A stretch of 64,000 bases of DNA from Alcanivorax sp. (GCA_022449455.1 JAKUPL010000010.1:62001-126000), one strand, 5' to 3'. Counted from the first letter of the stretch, positions 39,866 to 48,505 are shown. Notes: a model not told the origin generated them from the sequence alone. A program made the numbers and translations.

Positions 39866-40618
39866 TTAGCGGGCCCCACCAAAGGCGGTGTCGTAGTCGC
39901 TGTTGCCGCTGAAGGTGGCCATGCCGGCCAGAGCGGCGGCGTTGGTGCCGTAGAACTCGCCCACGCTGACGCCGGTCTCGGTACCCGCACCACCGATGGC
40001 GGTCGCGGTGCCGGCGAACGAGGAGCCGCTGATGGTGGCGTTAACGTCAACGTAGAGCGCGGCATTACTGAAATCACCGGTCACCGTGTTGCCGCCGAAG
40101 TCCGCGGTCAGGGTGCCACTGAGTGCGCCACCGGCGGTATGTTGGTTGATCCCGGTCACGGTGTAGTCCACCTGGCCGGAAGTCGGCATGGTGGCATCCA
40201 CATTGCCCTTCTCACCCACGTAGTACACGGCGCGGTGCTCGAAATTCGGGCTACCGGCTTCGGACCATTCGCCGAACCAAACGTCCTCACTGCCGGCCTG
40301 GGCGAAGCTGAACACGCCCATGCCGCTGTGATCGGGATCGTCCACGTCAATCGGCGAGCTCAGGGTATGCACTCCGTCGATATCGGAGGGGGAAAAGACG
40401 GACAGGAACTGGAAGTCCACCTTGTCGTCGATATCCATGGAGTTGGTTTCCACCCCGATACCGGCCAGGCCGGACGTGTGCGGCCCGGCGTCCACCGTGG
40501 ACGTATCGACCTCGACGTAGGTGTTATCGCTCTCGCCGCCGACCACCGCCGCCTGGGTCAGGGAAGCGGCGGACAGCGCCGCCACGGCCAGCGCCGCTTT
40601 AAAGGTCATCTCTTTCAT
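39866..40618 (-). CDS. Hemophilin-like Slam-dependent secreted protein (candidate hemophore)
   Basis: The 250-residue protein has a type I signal peptide (about 1-24, SLTQAA) and no lipobox Cys, so it should be soluble after export. The N-terminal half includes FSFAQAGSEDVWFGEWSEAG and a YYVGEKG turn. The C-terminal half is the TbpB-like eight-stranded barrel of Slam substrates: DYTVTGINQH, SGTLTADFGGNTVTGDF, and the closing GEFYGTNAAALAGMATF ending TAFGGAR. This layout matches hemophilin/HphA, which binds heme. The start MKEMTF has AAGGAG upstream; a longer frame to 40714 lacks signal-peptide form. Heme binding is inferred from family and locus, not from identified ligands. Confidence 0.85.
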   Translation of the reverse strand: MKEMTFKAALAVAALSAASLTQAAVVGGESDNTYVEVDTSTVDAGPHTSGLAGIGVETNSMDIDDKVDFQFLSVFSPSDIDGVHTLSSPIDVDDPDHSGMGVFSFAQAGSEDVWFGEWSEAGSPNFEHRAVYYVGEKGNVDATMPTSGQVDYTVTGINQHTAGGALSGTLTADFGGNTVTGDFSNAALYVDVNATISGSSFAGTATAIGGAGTETGVSVGEFYGTNAAALAGMATFSGNSDYDTAFGGAR

Positions 40619-40660
40619 TGCTCTACTCCTTGATCCGTTATTGATGAACCCCAAAGAGAT

Positions 40661-40679
40661 GCGAAGAATTCGCATTCTC
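40661..40679 (-). promoter_or_regulatory. Fur-like site upstream of the hemophilin-like gene
   Basis: On the minus strand GAGAATGCGAATTCTTCGC matches the Fur consensus at 11 of 19 positions and contains the inverted repeat AGAAT-GCGA-ATTCT. It lies about 43 bases before the ATG, a normal operator position. It is weaker than the sites before fecI and the PKD gene. Confidence 0.4.
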
Positions 40680-40744
40680 ATATGGATAACGAGAGCGGAG
40701 ACGCGCTTTTTCATTGCCGGCAGAAAATTTTAGTGGCCCATCAC

Positions 40745-40770
40745 AAAAAAACCGGGCCCGAAGGCCCGGT
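40745..40770 (-). terminator. Intrinsic terminator after the PKD lipoprotein gene
   Basis: Read on the minus strand, ACCGGGCC-TTCG-GGCCCGGT forms a strong eight-pair stem (overlapping loop bases) followed directly by TTTTTT. It lies about 30 bases after the PKD gene stop and before the hemophilin promoter, so the two genes are likely separate transcripts. Confidence 0.85.
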
Positions 40771-40798
40771 TGGTCATGCACCGAAAAAACGTAGGGGC

Positions 40799-43378
40799 TT
40801 AATCGTCGTCGATGGTGACCGTCCAGCCCGGTTGTTCCCGTACGCTGAAGCCGCCGCGGATGTTGCCGTCCTTCAATCGCTGCAGCATCTGCGACGCTTC
40901 GATAATGCTCGCCGGTGGTGTCTCACCCGCGATGTTGACCCGATACAGGAGTTCCACGGTCTCCCCTTCGGCGATCATATAGCCATCGGTCACGGGTTCA
41001 CCGCTGGCCGTATCCAGGAACGACGCACTGTAATTCGTATTCTCCGAGCCGCTGGCCACGTTCACCAGCGTATAGTCACCGCCGAAGGCGGTGAGCCGGA
41101 AACGTTCCACGTCGATGTCCGGGCCCTTCCAGGGATAAAGGTGCGAAACATTGAAGGCATTACGCAGGGTAAGCGGAAAGAACGCCTGCACATCGATAGC
41201 GGATGGCTGCGCCGCCAGCCTTCTTGAGGGGACTTCCATCAACAAGGTCGGATAATTGGCCCGTTCCACGGCATGGACCGTGGCCGTGAACGGTCCGGCG
41301 AATTCGCTGCCGTCGTAGACCTGATACTGGAACACGAAAACACCCGGCAGCGTCGGAGAAAACGCGGGCCCGGCACACGGCCACTCCGTATAAGCCTCGA
41401 TACGTTCCCGAAATGCCGGCCAGCTCTCCTGACTCGCTGGCGTCCAGGGTTCCACGCAGGTGCCCTCGCCACGGGCATCCATGCCGGAGGACGAATTCAC
41501 CTGCATGTGATTGCCCGCCGGAGCGCTGACCAGGGTCCAGAGGTGACTGAGCGTATCGCCGTCCGGATCGGTGCTGTCCGCTTCCAGTTTGAATTGGTCG
41601 GCCCGGAACTCGGTTGTACCACTGTCCAGCCACTGATGAGTGATCGCGAAAGGCTGCAACGGGTCGTAGTTCGGATATTGCCGCTCCGCTCCAAACCGGT
41701 TCTCGTAGCCGGCCTGTCCGGAGGTTCCCTTGTAGAGCCGGGTGATCGGCGGCGTATTCGTGGTTTTCGCCAGCACCACCACTTCGTAGAGGCTGTTGCC
41801 CGGTGTGTAGCTGCTCTGGGCGCCATGTTCATCGGTGACCATCAGGGTCACCACATAGGCGCCGGCCCGATCCGGGGTCAGCGCCGGAAACGCCGTATCG
41901 GCGCGTTGCAATTGCGCCTGGCTGTTATCCGGCCGCTGGACCAGCGTCCACTGATAGCTCAGACGGTTATCGTCCGGATCGGAGCTGCCCTCGCCGTCCA
42001 GGGTAATCGGATTGCCCACCAGGGTGGTGGGGGTGCCGCCGGCGATGGCCGCCCGCGCGGAAGGCGCCCGGTTAGCGCCCAGGCGCGCGGTGAAGGTCTC
42101 CTCGGTGGAGGCGTCGGCCTCACCGTCGGACACCGTCAGCCGCACCCGGTAGTTGCCGTCCACGGTGGGGGTGAAGGTGGCCGGGCAGTAGGTGGCGGAA
42201 CAGTAGCTGCCGGGCTCCAGGCCGTTGGCGCCATCCGGATCGTAACCGCTCGGGTGGGCGACCATCTCCCAGGTATGGGTCAGAGCGTCGCCGTCCACGT
42301 CGTAGGCACCACTGCTCACGGTGACCTCCGCGCCGCGTTCCGCTTCGAACGTATCGCCGTTGCCCGGGTTGATCACCGCCACCGGCGCGGTGTTGGCTTG
42401 CCCGTCCGCGGGGGACGCCTCGATGCGAGAGCTGGTGCAGTTCCGGGAAACGCCGTCGAACACGCACAGCTCCACGTTATAGCGGCCGGTACCATAGGCG
42501 GAGTCGGCCACGAAGCGGGTCCGCGGGCCGTCGATGCTGCTCAGTTGAGCGTTGGAACCGCGCGGCAGACTCTGAACAAAGCGCCACCGGTATTGCAGGC
42601 TGTCACCGTCCGCGTCCTCGCTGCCGCTGCCGTCCAGTTCCACGGTGTCGCCGCGGTTTACGTCAGTGGGTGCCTGAATACGCGCCACCGGAATGGCGTT
42701 GGCCTCGACGATATTGATGTCCACGGTGTCCGGTTGGCTCACCTTGTCGCCGTAGCGCACCACCAGACGGGCCTGGTAGAGGCCGACTTCATCGGCGGTG
42801 AAGCGCGGATAAACCTGGCTGCCATCGTCCAGCTCCGCCGCGCTCCCCTCGGGCTTTTGCGTCAGCGTCCAGTCATAAACCAGCTGGCCGGCTTCGCCCC
42901 CGTCCGGCGGCAAGCTGCGTGAGCCGTCCAGTTGCACGGTACCGAGAATCCAATTGATCTCGTCGGGCACCACCGCCAGCGGGTTGGGATTGAGGGCGGT
43001 GATGGTGACCCGGCTGGCGCTGGTGTCACCGCTGCCGGCGGTGCCATCGTTGACCACCAGGCGAATCACGTAGGTGCCGGGCAGGTCCGGGGTGAAACTG
43101 GCCCGATCGGTGTCGGCGCCGTCCAGGGTGGCTTCGCTGCCCTCCGGGCGACTCAGGAAGTGCCATTCCCAGGTGGTGATGTCGCCGTTGGGCGAGGTGC
43201 TGGCGCTGCCGTCCAGTTGCACGCTGCCTTCACCGGCGTTCACTTCCGTGGTGTCGGCGCTGGCGCGGGCCTGGGGGCGGTCCACGGCGTCGCCGCCCCC
43301 TCCGCCACCACCACCGCCGCAGGCGGCAAGCGCCAGCAACAAACAAAACAGGGACATTGATCTGATCAGCACGGCCAT
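40799..43378 (-). CDS. Large PKD-repeat surface/outer-membrane lipoprotein, function unknown
   Basis: The 859-residue lipoprotein has the lipobox LALAAC (Cys20) followed by nine glycines, a flexible tether. Five PKD/Ig-like units lie at about 36-128, 133-225, 228-322, 330-432 and 437-536, each with a phrase like LDGSGSEDADGDSLQYRW. A sixth, expanded unit spans about 541-715. The C-terminal 140 residues (from VERANYPTLLMEV) resemble no domain I recognise and end in Asp-Asp-Asp. Paired cysteines in units 3, 4 and 6 could form disulfides. The start was placed at the signal peptide; the upstream frame runs into exbB antisense. It has its own Fur-like site and terminator, and lies between the Slam/hemophilin pair and exbB-exbD-tonB, implying a role in the same iron/heme uptake system. 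Confidence 0.85.
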   Translation of the reverse strand: MAVLIRSMSLFCLLLALAACGGGGGGGGGDAVDRPQARASADTTEVNAGEGSVQLDGSASTSPNGDITTWEWHFLSRPEGSEATLDGADTDRASFTPDLPGTYVIRLVVNDGTAGSGDTSASRVTITALNPNPLAVVPDEINWILGTVQLDGSRSLPPDGGEAGQLVYDWTLTQKPEGSAAELDDGSQVYPRFTADEVGLYQARLVVRYGDKVSQPDTVDINIVEANAIPVARIQAPTDVNRGDTVELDGSGSEDADGDSLQYRWRFVQSLPRGSNAQLSSIDGPRTRFVADSAYGTGRYNVELCVFDGVSRNCTSSRIEASPADGQANTAPVAVINPGNGDTFEAERGAEVTVSSGAYDVDGDALTHTWEMVAHPSGYDPDGANGLEPGSYCSATYCPATFTPTVDGNYRVRLTVSDGEADASTEETFTARLGANRAPSARAAIAGGTPTTLVGNPITLDGEGSSDPDDNRLSYQWTLVQRPDNSQAQLQRADTAFPALTPDRAGAYVVTLMVTDEHGAQSSYTPGNSLYEVVVLAKTTNTPPITRLYKGTSGQAGYENRFGAERQYPNYDPLQPFAITHQWLDSGTTEFRADQFKLEADSTDPDGDTLSHLWTLVSAPAGNHMQVNSSSGMDARGEGTCVEPWTPASQESWPAFRERIEAYTEWPCAGPAFSPTLPGVFVFQYQVYDGSEFAGPFTATVHAVERANYPTLLMEVPSRRLAAQPSAIDVQAFFPLTLRNAFNVSHLYPWKGPDIDVERFRLTAFGGDYTLVNVASGSENTNYSASFLDTASGEPVTDGYMIAEGETVELLYRVNIAGETPPASIIEASQMLQRLKDGNIRGGFSVREQPGWTVTIDDD

Positions 43379-43413
43379 AAGGGGTATCTCCCAAGGAAAG
43401 CGTCGCACCCTTT

Positions 43414-43432
43414 GAGGGTGATTCTCATTTAC
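43414..43432. promoter_or_regulatory. Fur-like box in the divergent PKD-exbB intergenic region
   Basis: On the minus strand GTAAATGAGAATCACCCTC matches the Fur consensus at 13 of 19 positions. It lies 36 bases before the PKD gene start and 110 bases before exbB, in the 163-base region from which both are transcribed. It could control both directions. Confidence 0.5.
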
Positions 43433-43541
43433 AGCCTTATAACGAGTCAGACACCGGGATTTTTCACCCCGACGAGAAACACTGAAAATTCCCTGGCCGG
43501 GCTTCGTTATTAGGGTGGATGCATCACCTTGGGAAAAACGT

Positions 43542-44303
43542 ATGTTGCCACCACGTCTGGCGCGGCCCGCTGTCGCGCTGCTGGTCTTTTCGCTGGCATG
43601 GGTCGTGGCCCCCGCCAGCGCCAATACTCTCCCCCATGATCTGACGCCGCTGGGCATGTTCCGGCAGGCGGACTGGGTGGTGAAGGCGGTGATGCTCGGC
43701 CTGCTGGCGGCGTCGTCGATTACCTGGATCGTGCTGCTGGCCAAAAGCCGGGAACTGGCGGTCTTGATGCGCCGCCAGCGGCGCGCCCTGGCCGCGCTGA
43801 CAGCGGCGGCCAGCCTGGAACAGGCGGAGGACGAGGACCACGAAGCCGGCCTCTTCCTGGCCACCGCCCGGCAGGAATGGCGGCTCTCCAGCGCCGTGCT
43901 GGACGACCGGGAGGGGCTCAAGGAGCGGGTGGCCGCCAGCCTGCAACGGCTGGAAGCGGCCAGTGGCCGGCGCGCCGGTCGCGGCACCGGAGTGCTGGCC
44001 ACCATCGGCGCCACGGCGCCGTTCGTGGGCCTGTTCGGTACCGTCTGGGGGATCATGAACAGCTTTATCGGCATCTCCCAGGCCAACACCACCAACCTGG
44101 CGGTGGTGGCGCCGGGCATCGCCGAGGCGTTGCTGGCCACGGCGCTGGGGCTGGTGGCGGCGATTCCGGCGGTGGTGATCTACAACCATTTCGCCCGGCG
44201 CCTGCAGACCTACCGGGCACTGGTGGGCGACACCAGCGCGGCGGTGCTGCGGCTGGTGTCCCGGGACCTCAGCCGCCGCGCCGCGGCGCCGGCCGGGGGC
44301 TGA
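43542..44303 (+). CDS. exbB: ExbB/MotA/TolQ-family proton channel protein
   Basis: Inner-membrane motor subunit that with ExbD converts proton motive force into TonB movement. It has 253 residues. An N-terminal hydrophobic segment ending ASA looks like a cleavable signal, then TM1 around AVMLGLLAASSITWIVLLA. The conserved pair of helices is at GVLATIGATAPFVGLFGTVWG and AEALLATALGLVAAIPAVVIYN. The ATG was preferred to a GTG nine codons upstream because GGGAAA precedes it. First of exbB-exbD-tonB. Confidence 0.93.
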   Translation: MLPPRLARPAVALLVFSLAWVVAPASANTLPHDLTPLGMFRQADWVVKAVMLGLLAASSITWIVLLAKSRELAVLMRRQRRALAALTAAASLEQAEDEDHEAGLFLATARQEWRLSSAVLDDREGLKERVAASLQRLEAASGRRAGRGTGVLATIGATAPFVGLFGTVWGIMNSFIGISQANTTNLAVVAPGIAEALLATALGLVAAIPAVVIYNHFARRLQTYRALVGDTSAAVLRLVSRDLSRRAAAPAGG

Positions 44304-44306
44304 GCC

Positions 44307-44729
44307 GTGGGCCTGCGCATCGACCACGACGACGAACTGGCGGAACACCACGAGATCAACGTCACCCCGTTCATCGATGTGATGCTGGTGCTGCTGATCA
44401 TCTTCATGGTGGCGGCGCCGCTGGCCACCGTGGACATCAAGGTGGACCTGCCGGCGGCCAGCGCCGCCCCGGAGGACCGCCCGGACGACCCGCTCTGGCT
44501 GACCCTGGCCGAGGACCATTCCCTGACCCTGGGCGACACCCCGGTGGCCGACGGCGGCCTGGCGGCGGCGCTGGCCAGCGCCAGCGACGGCCGCGAGGAT
44601 CCACGCATCTTCCTGCGCGCGGACAGCCGGGTGGACTACCGGACCCTGATGGGCACCCTGGACCGCCTGCGCGAGGCCGGCTACCTGAAGGTGGCCCTGG
44701 TGGCCCGGGACGGCGCCGGCGATGAATGA
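44307..44729 (+). CDS. exbD: ExbD-family TonB energising protein
   Basis: Single-span partner of ExbB, 140 residues. The essential membrane Asp is in EINVTPFIDVMLVLLIIFMV. The periplasmic domain follows and ends RLREAGYLKVALVARDGA. The start is GTG three bases after exbB. It overlaps tonB by eight bases. Confidence 0.94.
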   Translation: MGLRIDHDDELAEHHEINVTPFIDVMLVLLIIFMVAAPLATVDIKVDLPAASAAPEDRPDDPLWLTLAEDHSLTLGDTPVADGGLAAALASASDGREDPRIFLRADSRVDYRTLMGTLDRLREAGYLKVALVARDGAGDE

Positions 44730-45717
44730 TCTGAGCCGGCCGGGGGCGACGCGCGCACCGCTGGCGCCGGTGGCGCCGCCGGCCGACCTGATAGCGGGCG
44801 CCGCCGGGCCGGGGCTGAGCGCCGACACCCGGCGCTGGCTGAGCTCCACCTTGTTGGTGACCCTGGTGTACGCGGCGCCACTGGGCTGGTGGCTGTGGCG
44901 AGCACCACCACCGGCGATGGACAGCGCCCCGGCGGCGGCCATGGTGGTGGAACTGGCGCCGCTGGCCACCTCCCCGGCCAACCCCACGGAACTGCCGCCG
45001 GGCCCTGAAAGCCAGGCCAACCAGGCCTCCCGGGCGGCGCCCCCGGAACCCCGACCTGAACCCCGGCTTGAACCAAAGCCCGAACCGGCCACGCCCCCCG
45101 CTCCGGCACCCCCCACCCCCGCCGAGCCGGAGGCGGTACTGCCCGAGGCGGAGCCTCAGCCCGAGCAGAAAGAGCCTCAGCCCGAGCAAGAAAAGCCTCA
45201 GCCCGAGCAGAAAGAACCTCAGCCCGAGCAACGGGCGCCCCAACCGGACCCGACGCCGGAACCGCCACCGACCGAACAAGCGGCGGAATCCCCCTCCCCG
45301 GAAAAGGCCTCCAGCGACGCGACGGCCTCCACCGCCAGCGCGCCGCCGGACGCCGCCCGGCAATCGGAACGGGCGGCGGCGCCCCGCCAGGGCGTGGAGC
45401 GCCCCATGGCCGATCTGAACCAGGTGCCGAGCTGGCGGGACACCTTGCTGCGCCGGCTCAACGAGGCCAAGCGCTATCCGTCCCGGGCCCGGCGGCTGCG
45501 CCAGGAAGGCGTGGGCTATCTGCGCTTCGAGATGGACATGGAAGGCCGGGTGCTGGCCAGTGGCATCGCCCGCAGCTCCGGCTATCCGTTGCTGGATGAG
45601 GAAACCCTGGCGCTGCTGCGTCGCGCCGCCCCGCTGCCGCGCCCGCCCAAGGCGCTGGCCGGGCAACGGCTGGAGTTCGTGGTGCCGGTGGAGTTCTTCC
45701 TCAGTACTGGACGGTAA
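44722..45717 (+). CDS. tonB: TonB protein
   Basis: Energy transducer to outer-membrane receptors, 331 residues. The N-terminal anchor spans about 39-59 (LSSTLLVTLVYAAPLGWWLW). A long Pro/Glu-rich periplasm-spanning region (about 75-210) includes four near-identical PQPEQKE-type octads. The C-terminal TonB domain (about 240-331) has YPSRARRLRQEGVGYLRFEM and ARSSGYPLLDEETLALLRRA. Linkage to exbBD and a receptor suggests a dedicated system. Its 3' end overlaps the convergent receptor gene by 17 bases. Confidence 0.94.
   Translation: MNDLSRPGATRAPLAPVAPPADLIAGAAGPGLSADTRRWLSSTLLVTLVYAAPLGWWLWRAPPPAMDSAPAAAMVVELAPLATSPANPTELPPGPESQANQASRAAPPEPRPEPRLEPKPEPATPPAPAPPTPAEPEAVLPEAEPQPEQKEPQPEQEKPQPEQKEPQPEQRAPQPDPTPEPPPTEQAAESPSPEKASSDATASTASAPPDAARQSERAAAPRQGVERPMADLNQVPSWRDTLLRRLNEAKRYPSRARRLRQEGVGYLRFEMDMEGRVLASGIARSSGYPLLDEETLALLRRAAPLPRPPKALAGQRLEFVVPVEFFLSTGR
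45157..45235 (+). repeat. In-frame tandem 24-nt repeats in tonB
   Basis: Four copies of a roughly 24-base unit (CCTCAGCCCGAGCAGAAAGA and variants) encode repeating PQPEQKE/PQPEQEK octads in the TonB periplasmic spacer. Copy-number change would alter spacer length without breaking the frame. Confidence 0.8.
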
Positions 45718-48454
45718 CGCCGAGCCGGGCGGTGCGGCCCGGCGCCGGCACCATGCCCAGGCTCAGAGCGTCCAGATAATACTGGTCGGTGACGTTGTCC
45801 ACGTTGAAGTCCACCGACAGCGTGTCGTTGGGCGTCCAGGTCACGAACGCATCCAGAATCGAATACTTGTGCCAGGGGATCGGTCGCGCGAAACGGCCGG
45901 CGGTCTGATCGTTGTACTCCGGCACCCGGTTGCGGGCACCCATCCAGGTATTGCGCGCGCCCACTTCCAGGCGCCGGTCGAACAACCGGAAGCCGAGCGT
46001 GGCGTTGGCCTGCCAGTTGGGCGGAATCATGTTGTTGATATAGCTGCTCGCCACGCCGTAATCGGTGCAGCGCTGGCGCCGATAGCTGCCCTCGTGGCAC
46101 AGCTCGATGTTGTTGTAGCGGGTGCCGCCCAATTCCGTGTAGACCCAGCCCAGATCGTATTCCAGGGACAGTTCCAGGCCGTGGAATTCCACACTCTCCA
46201 GGTTCTGGATGCGGAACAGCGCCGCGTTCTGGCCGATGCTGGTGTTGTCCCAGGTATTGGGGATGGTGCGGGTCAGATAGTCCTCGGTGCGATTCTGAAA
46301 ATAGGCCAGTTTGAAACGCAGCGCGTCGCCGCCGGCGAACAGGTCGTCCTTGAGGATGTTCATGCCCACCTCCTTGTTCTCGGCGCGCTCCGGCTTGATG
46401 CGCTGCCCGGGCACCGCCGCCACCGAAAAGCCGGTGGTGGTTTCGAACAGGCTGGGCATGCGCAGGGCCTCGGAGTACTTGGCGAAGAACTGCAGGCCGC
46501 GCAGCGGCTCCCAAAGCAGGCTCGCCATCGGCGCCGAACCGGAATCGCTGAAGTCGTTGTAGAGCGGATCACAGGCGCCGTCGCCATCGCCGTCCACGCA
46601 GAAATCGCTGTTCGGGTCGTTGACCTCGGTGGGGCGGCGGTCGGAGGACTGATACCGGGTGTAGCGGATGCCCGCGTCCAGCGTCAGGGTCGGCACGAAG
46701 GTCCATTTCACCGCCAGGAAGCCGCTGGTTTCCTCGCGCTCGCCATCGCGCAAGCCAAAGCCGTCACCGTCCTGGTACCGTTTCGGCTCCACCTCCTCCC
46801 GCTGCCAGGCCAGGCCATAACGAAACTGCAGATCGCCAAAGCGCGGCACGGAGGTGGTGTTGCTCAGGTCACCGCCCCAGCGCTGATAGATCTCGGTGCC
46901 GGGGCGCGCGTTCAGCAGCTCCATCAGCTCGTCGGAATAGCTGTTGTTGCGGCTTTCCGTATCGGTGTGCCAGACATGGCTGTCGATATCCAGCCAGTCG
47001 TTGTCCAGCGGCTGCCACTGATAACGGGCGGTGTAGGTGTTGGCGATGACCTCGGAGGGACGGGTCTGCTTGATGCGGCCCAGCCACAGCAGCTCCGAGG
47101 GCATCAGTTCCCCGTACTCGCTGTCGTAGCGCAGGTAGCTGAGGTCCAGGGTGTGCTCGTCGCTGGGATAGAGTCGGGTTTTGAGCAGCAGGGACTCGCT
47201 TTCGAAGTGAGTGTTGACCACTTCCTCGCCACCGCGGATGCGCGAAGCGCCGTCCACCTCCGGGCGGATTTCGGTGTAAAAGCCCCGGTCATAGCGCTCC
47301 GACAAATCCAGGCCGGGCGTGGGGCCGTGTTCACCGGCGAAGTAGTTGCCCTGGCGACGTTGCGCGTAAGCGGCCACCAGATCGGCGCCGGCCAGACGCC
47401 GGGTCGCCGCCAGACTGCCGGCGTGGCCGTCGAAGTCCAGCAGCCCAGGCCGGTCCATGGAGCCGTCCGGCGGATAGGCGTTGTCCAGATCATAGATGCC
47501 TTCGCACAGCGAGCTGCCCGGCAGGCAGTCGGTGCGGTAATGGGACGGGGTGCCCAGGCCACCCACGTTGTAACCGGCCTGGGTGCCGATCGGCGCCGGC
47601 GAGCCGCTGTTGTTGCCCACCAGGCTGCCGCGCAAACGCAGCCCCCAGTCGTTGCCGGGTTTGGCGATGTCGTCGGCGTTCAGGGTGTGCATGCGCACCA
47701 GCCCGCCGATGGCGCCGGTGCCGCTGGCGCCCATGGTGGGGCCCTTGTCGATTTCCACGCCGCCGATCAGATCCGGGTCGATGTAGCTGCGGCTGGTGAC
47801 CCCGGCGTAGCCTCGGTAGACCGTGGTCTCCTGGCGGGCGCCGTCCACCAGCACCGGCACCCGGCCCTGGCCTTGCATGCCGCGGATGTTGATATTGAGG
47901 CCGCCACTGTTGCGGTTCTCCGCCACCAGCACGCCGGTGGTGCCCTTGAACATGTCGCCCACGGACAGCCCCCGAAAACGTTCGATGTCCTGCTGGCCGA
48001 TATAGGCGGAGGACCCGGCGGTGGCGTAGGGCCGGTCGGCGGCGGCGGACTGGCGGGGGCCATCGCCCTGAACCTTCACCGCCGGCAGCATCTGCGCGTC
48101 GCCCAACCCGGTCAGGGCACGAACCACCACGGTTTTTCCCGCGCCGAAATACCAGCTCAGGCCGGTGCCATCGAGCAGACGGTCCAGCGCGACCGGCACC
48201 GGAAGCCGGCCGGTCACCGGCCGGGAGCGACGCTCGCCAAGCTCACCGGCGTCGGCGGTAACCTGGTAGCCGGACTGCTGGGCGAAGCGATCCAGAGCGC
48301 CGGGCAGGGACTGGGCGGGAATATCGAACTCCGTGCCGTCGTCGGCGAGCGCGCCGCCGGCCGGCCACAACGCCATCAACGCCAGCACGCAAAACGCCAG
48401 CGGCCAGAACGCCGGCGACAGCCGCCGACGGCCTGGTCGGTGATTCAGTATCAT
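45701..48454 (-). CDS. TonB-dependent outer-membrane receptor with N-terminal STN signalling domain (heme-type)
   Basis: The 917-residue receptor has a signal peptide to about residue 38 (GGALA). An STN domain (about 44-112) is seen as FDIPAQSLPGALDRFAQQSG and LLDGTGLSWYFGAGKTVVV. A TonB box-like LPAVKVQGD precedes the plug (about 140-280), which holds GGLNINIRGMQGQGRVPVLV. A 22-strand barrel follows, with the heme-receptor-like FRAP region YSEALRMPSLFETT and KPERAENKEVG, ending in aromatic Tyr (TVQY). STN receptors signal occupancy to FecR. HasR/HphR-like heme uptake is the best reading, though the histidine typical between the FRAP and NPNL boxes is not seen. The start has AGGAAG upstream. 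Confidence 0.88.
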   Translation of the reverse strand: MILNHRPGRRRLSPAFWPLAFCVLALMALWPAGGALADDGTEFDIPAQSLPGALDRFAQQSGYQVTADAGELGERRSRPVTGRLPVPVALDRLLDGTGLSWYFGAGKTVVVRALTGLGDAQMLPAVKVQGDGPRQSAAADRPYATAGSSAYIGQQDIERFRGLSVGDMFKGTTGVLVAENRNSGGLNINIRGMQGQGRVPVLVDGARQETTVYRGYAGVTSRSYIDPDLIGGVEIDKGPTMGASGTGAIGGLVRMHTLNADDIAKPGNDWGLRLRGSLVGNNSGSPAPIGTQAGYNVGGLGTPSHYRTDCLPGSSLCEGIYDLDNAYPPDGSMDRPGLLDFDGHAGSLAATRRLAGADLVAAYAQRRQGNYFAGEHGPTPGLDLSERYDRGFYTEIRPEVDGASRIRGGEEVVNTHFESESLLLKTRLYPSDEHTLDLSYLRYDSEYGELMPSELLWLGRIKQTRPSEVIANTYTARYQWQPLDNDWLDIDSHVWHTDTESRNNSYSDELMELLNARPGTEIYQRWGGDLSNTTSVPRFGDLQFRYGLAWQREEVEPKRYQDGDGFGLRDGEREETSGFLAVKWTFVPTLTLDAGIRYTRYQSSDRRPTEVNDPNSDFCVDGDGDGACDPLYNDFSDSGSAPMASLLWEPLRGLQFFAKYSEALRMPSLFETTTGFSVAAVPGQRIKPERAENKEVGMNILKDDLFAGGDALRFKLAYFQNRTEDYLTRTIPNTWDNTSIGQNAALFRIQNLESVEFHGLELSLEYDLGWVYTELGGTRYNNIELCHEGSYRRQRCTDYGVASSYINNMIPPNWQANATLGFRLFDRRLEVGARNTWMGARNRVPEYNDQTAGRFARPIPWHKYSILDAFVTWTPNDTLSVDFNVDNVTDQYYLDALSLGMVPAPGRTARLGVTVQY

Positions 48455-48491
48455 GCTTCCTGGTCTCCCCGGGGTGCGAATGTGAATACGA

Positions 48492-48505
48492 CGCATTTCA
48501 ATGCG
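48492..48505. promoter_or_regulatory. Short inverted repeat before the receptor gene
   Basis: CGCATTTCAATGCG has perfect six-base arms around two bases and lies 38 bases before the receptor ATG. It may be part of a FecI-type promoter (the minus strand includes TGAAAT) or an operator. It is reported as a candidate only. Confidence 0.3.

Noticed and set aside
39866-40618. Annotation as a TbpB/HpuA-type surface lipoprotein
   Set aside because: No Cys follows the signal peptide; the protein should be soluble, which fits hemophilin better.
43290-43320. Nine-Gly tract of the PKD lipoprotein considered as a phase-variable homopolymer
   Set aside because: The codons are mixed GGC/GGT/GGA/GGG triplets, not a single-base run, and triplet slippage would keep the frame.
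45157-45235. Short tandem repeats considered as a CRISPR array
   Set aside because: Repeats are contiguous with no spacers and lie in frame within tonB; no cas genes are present.
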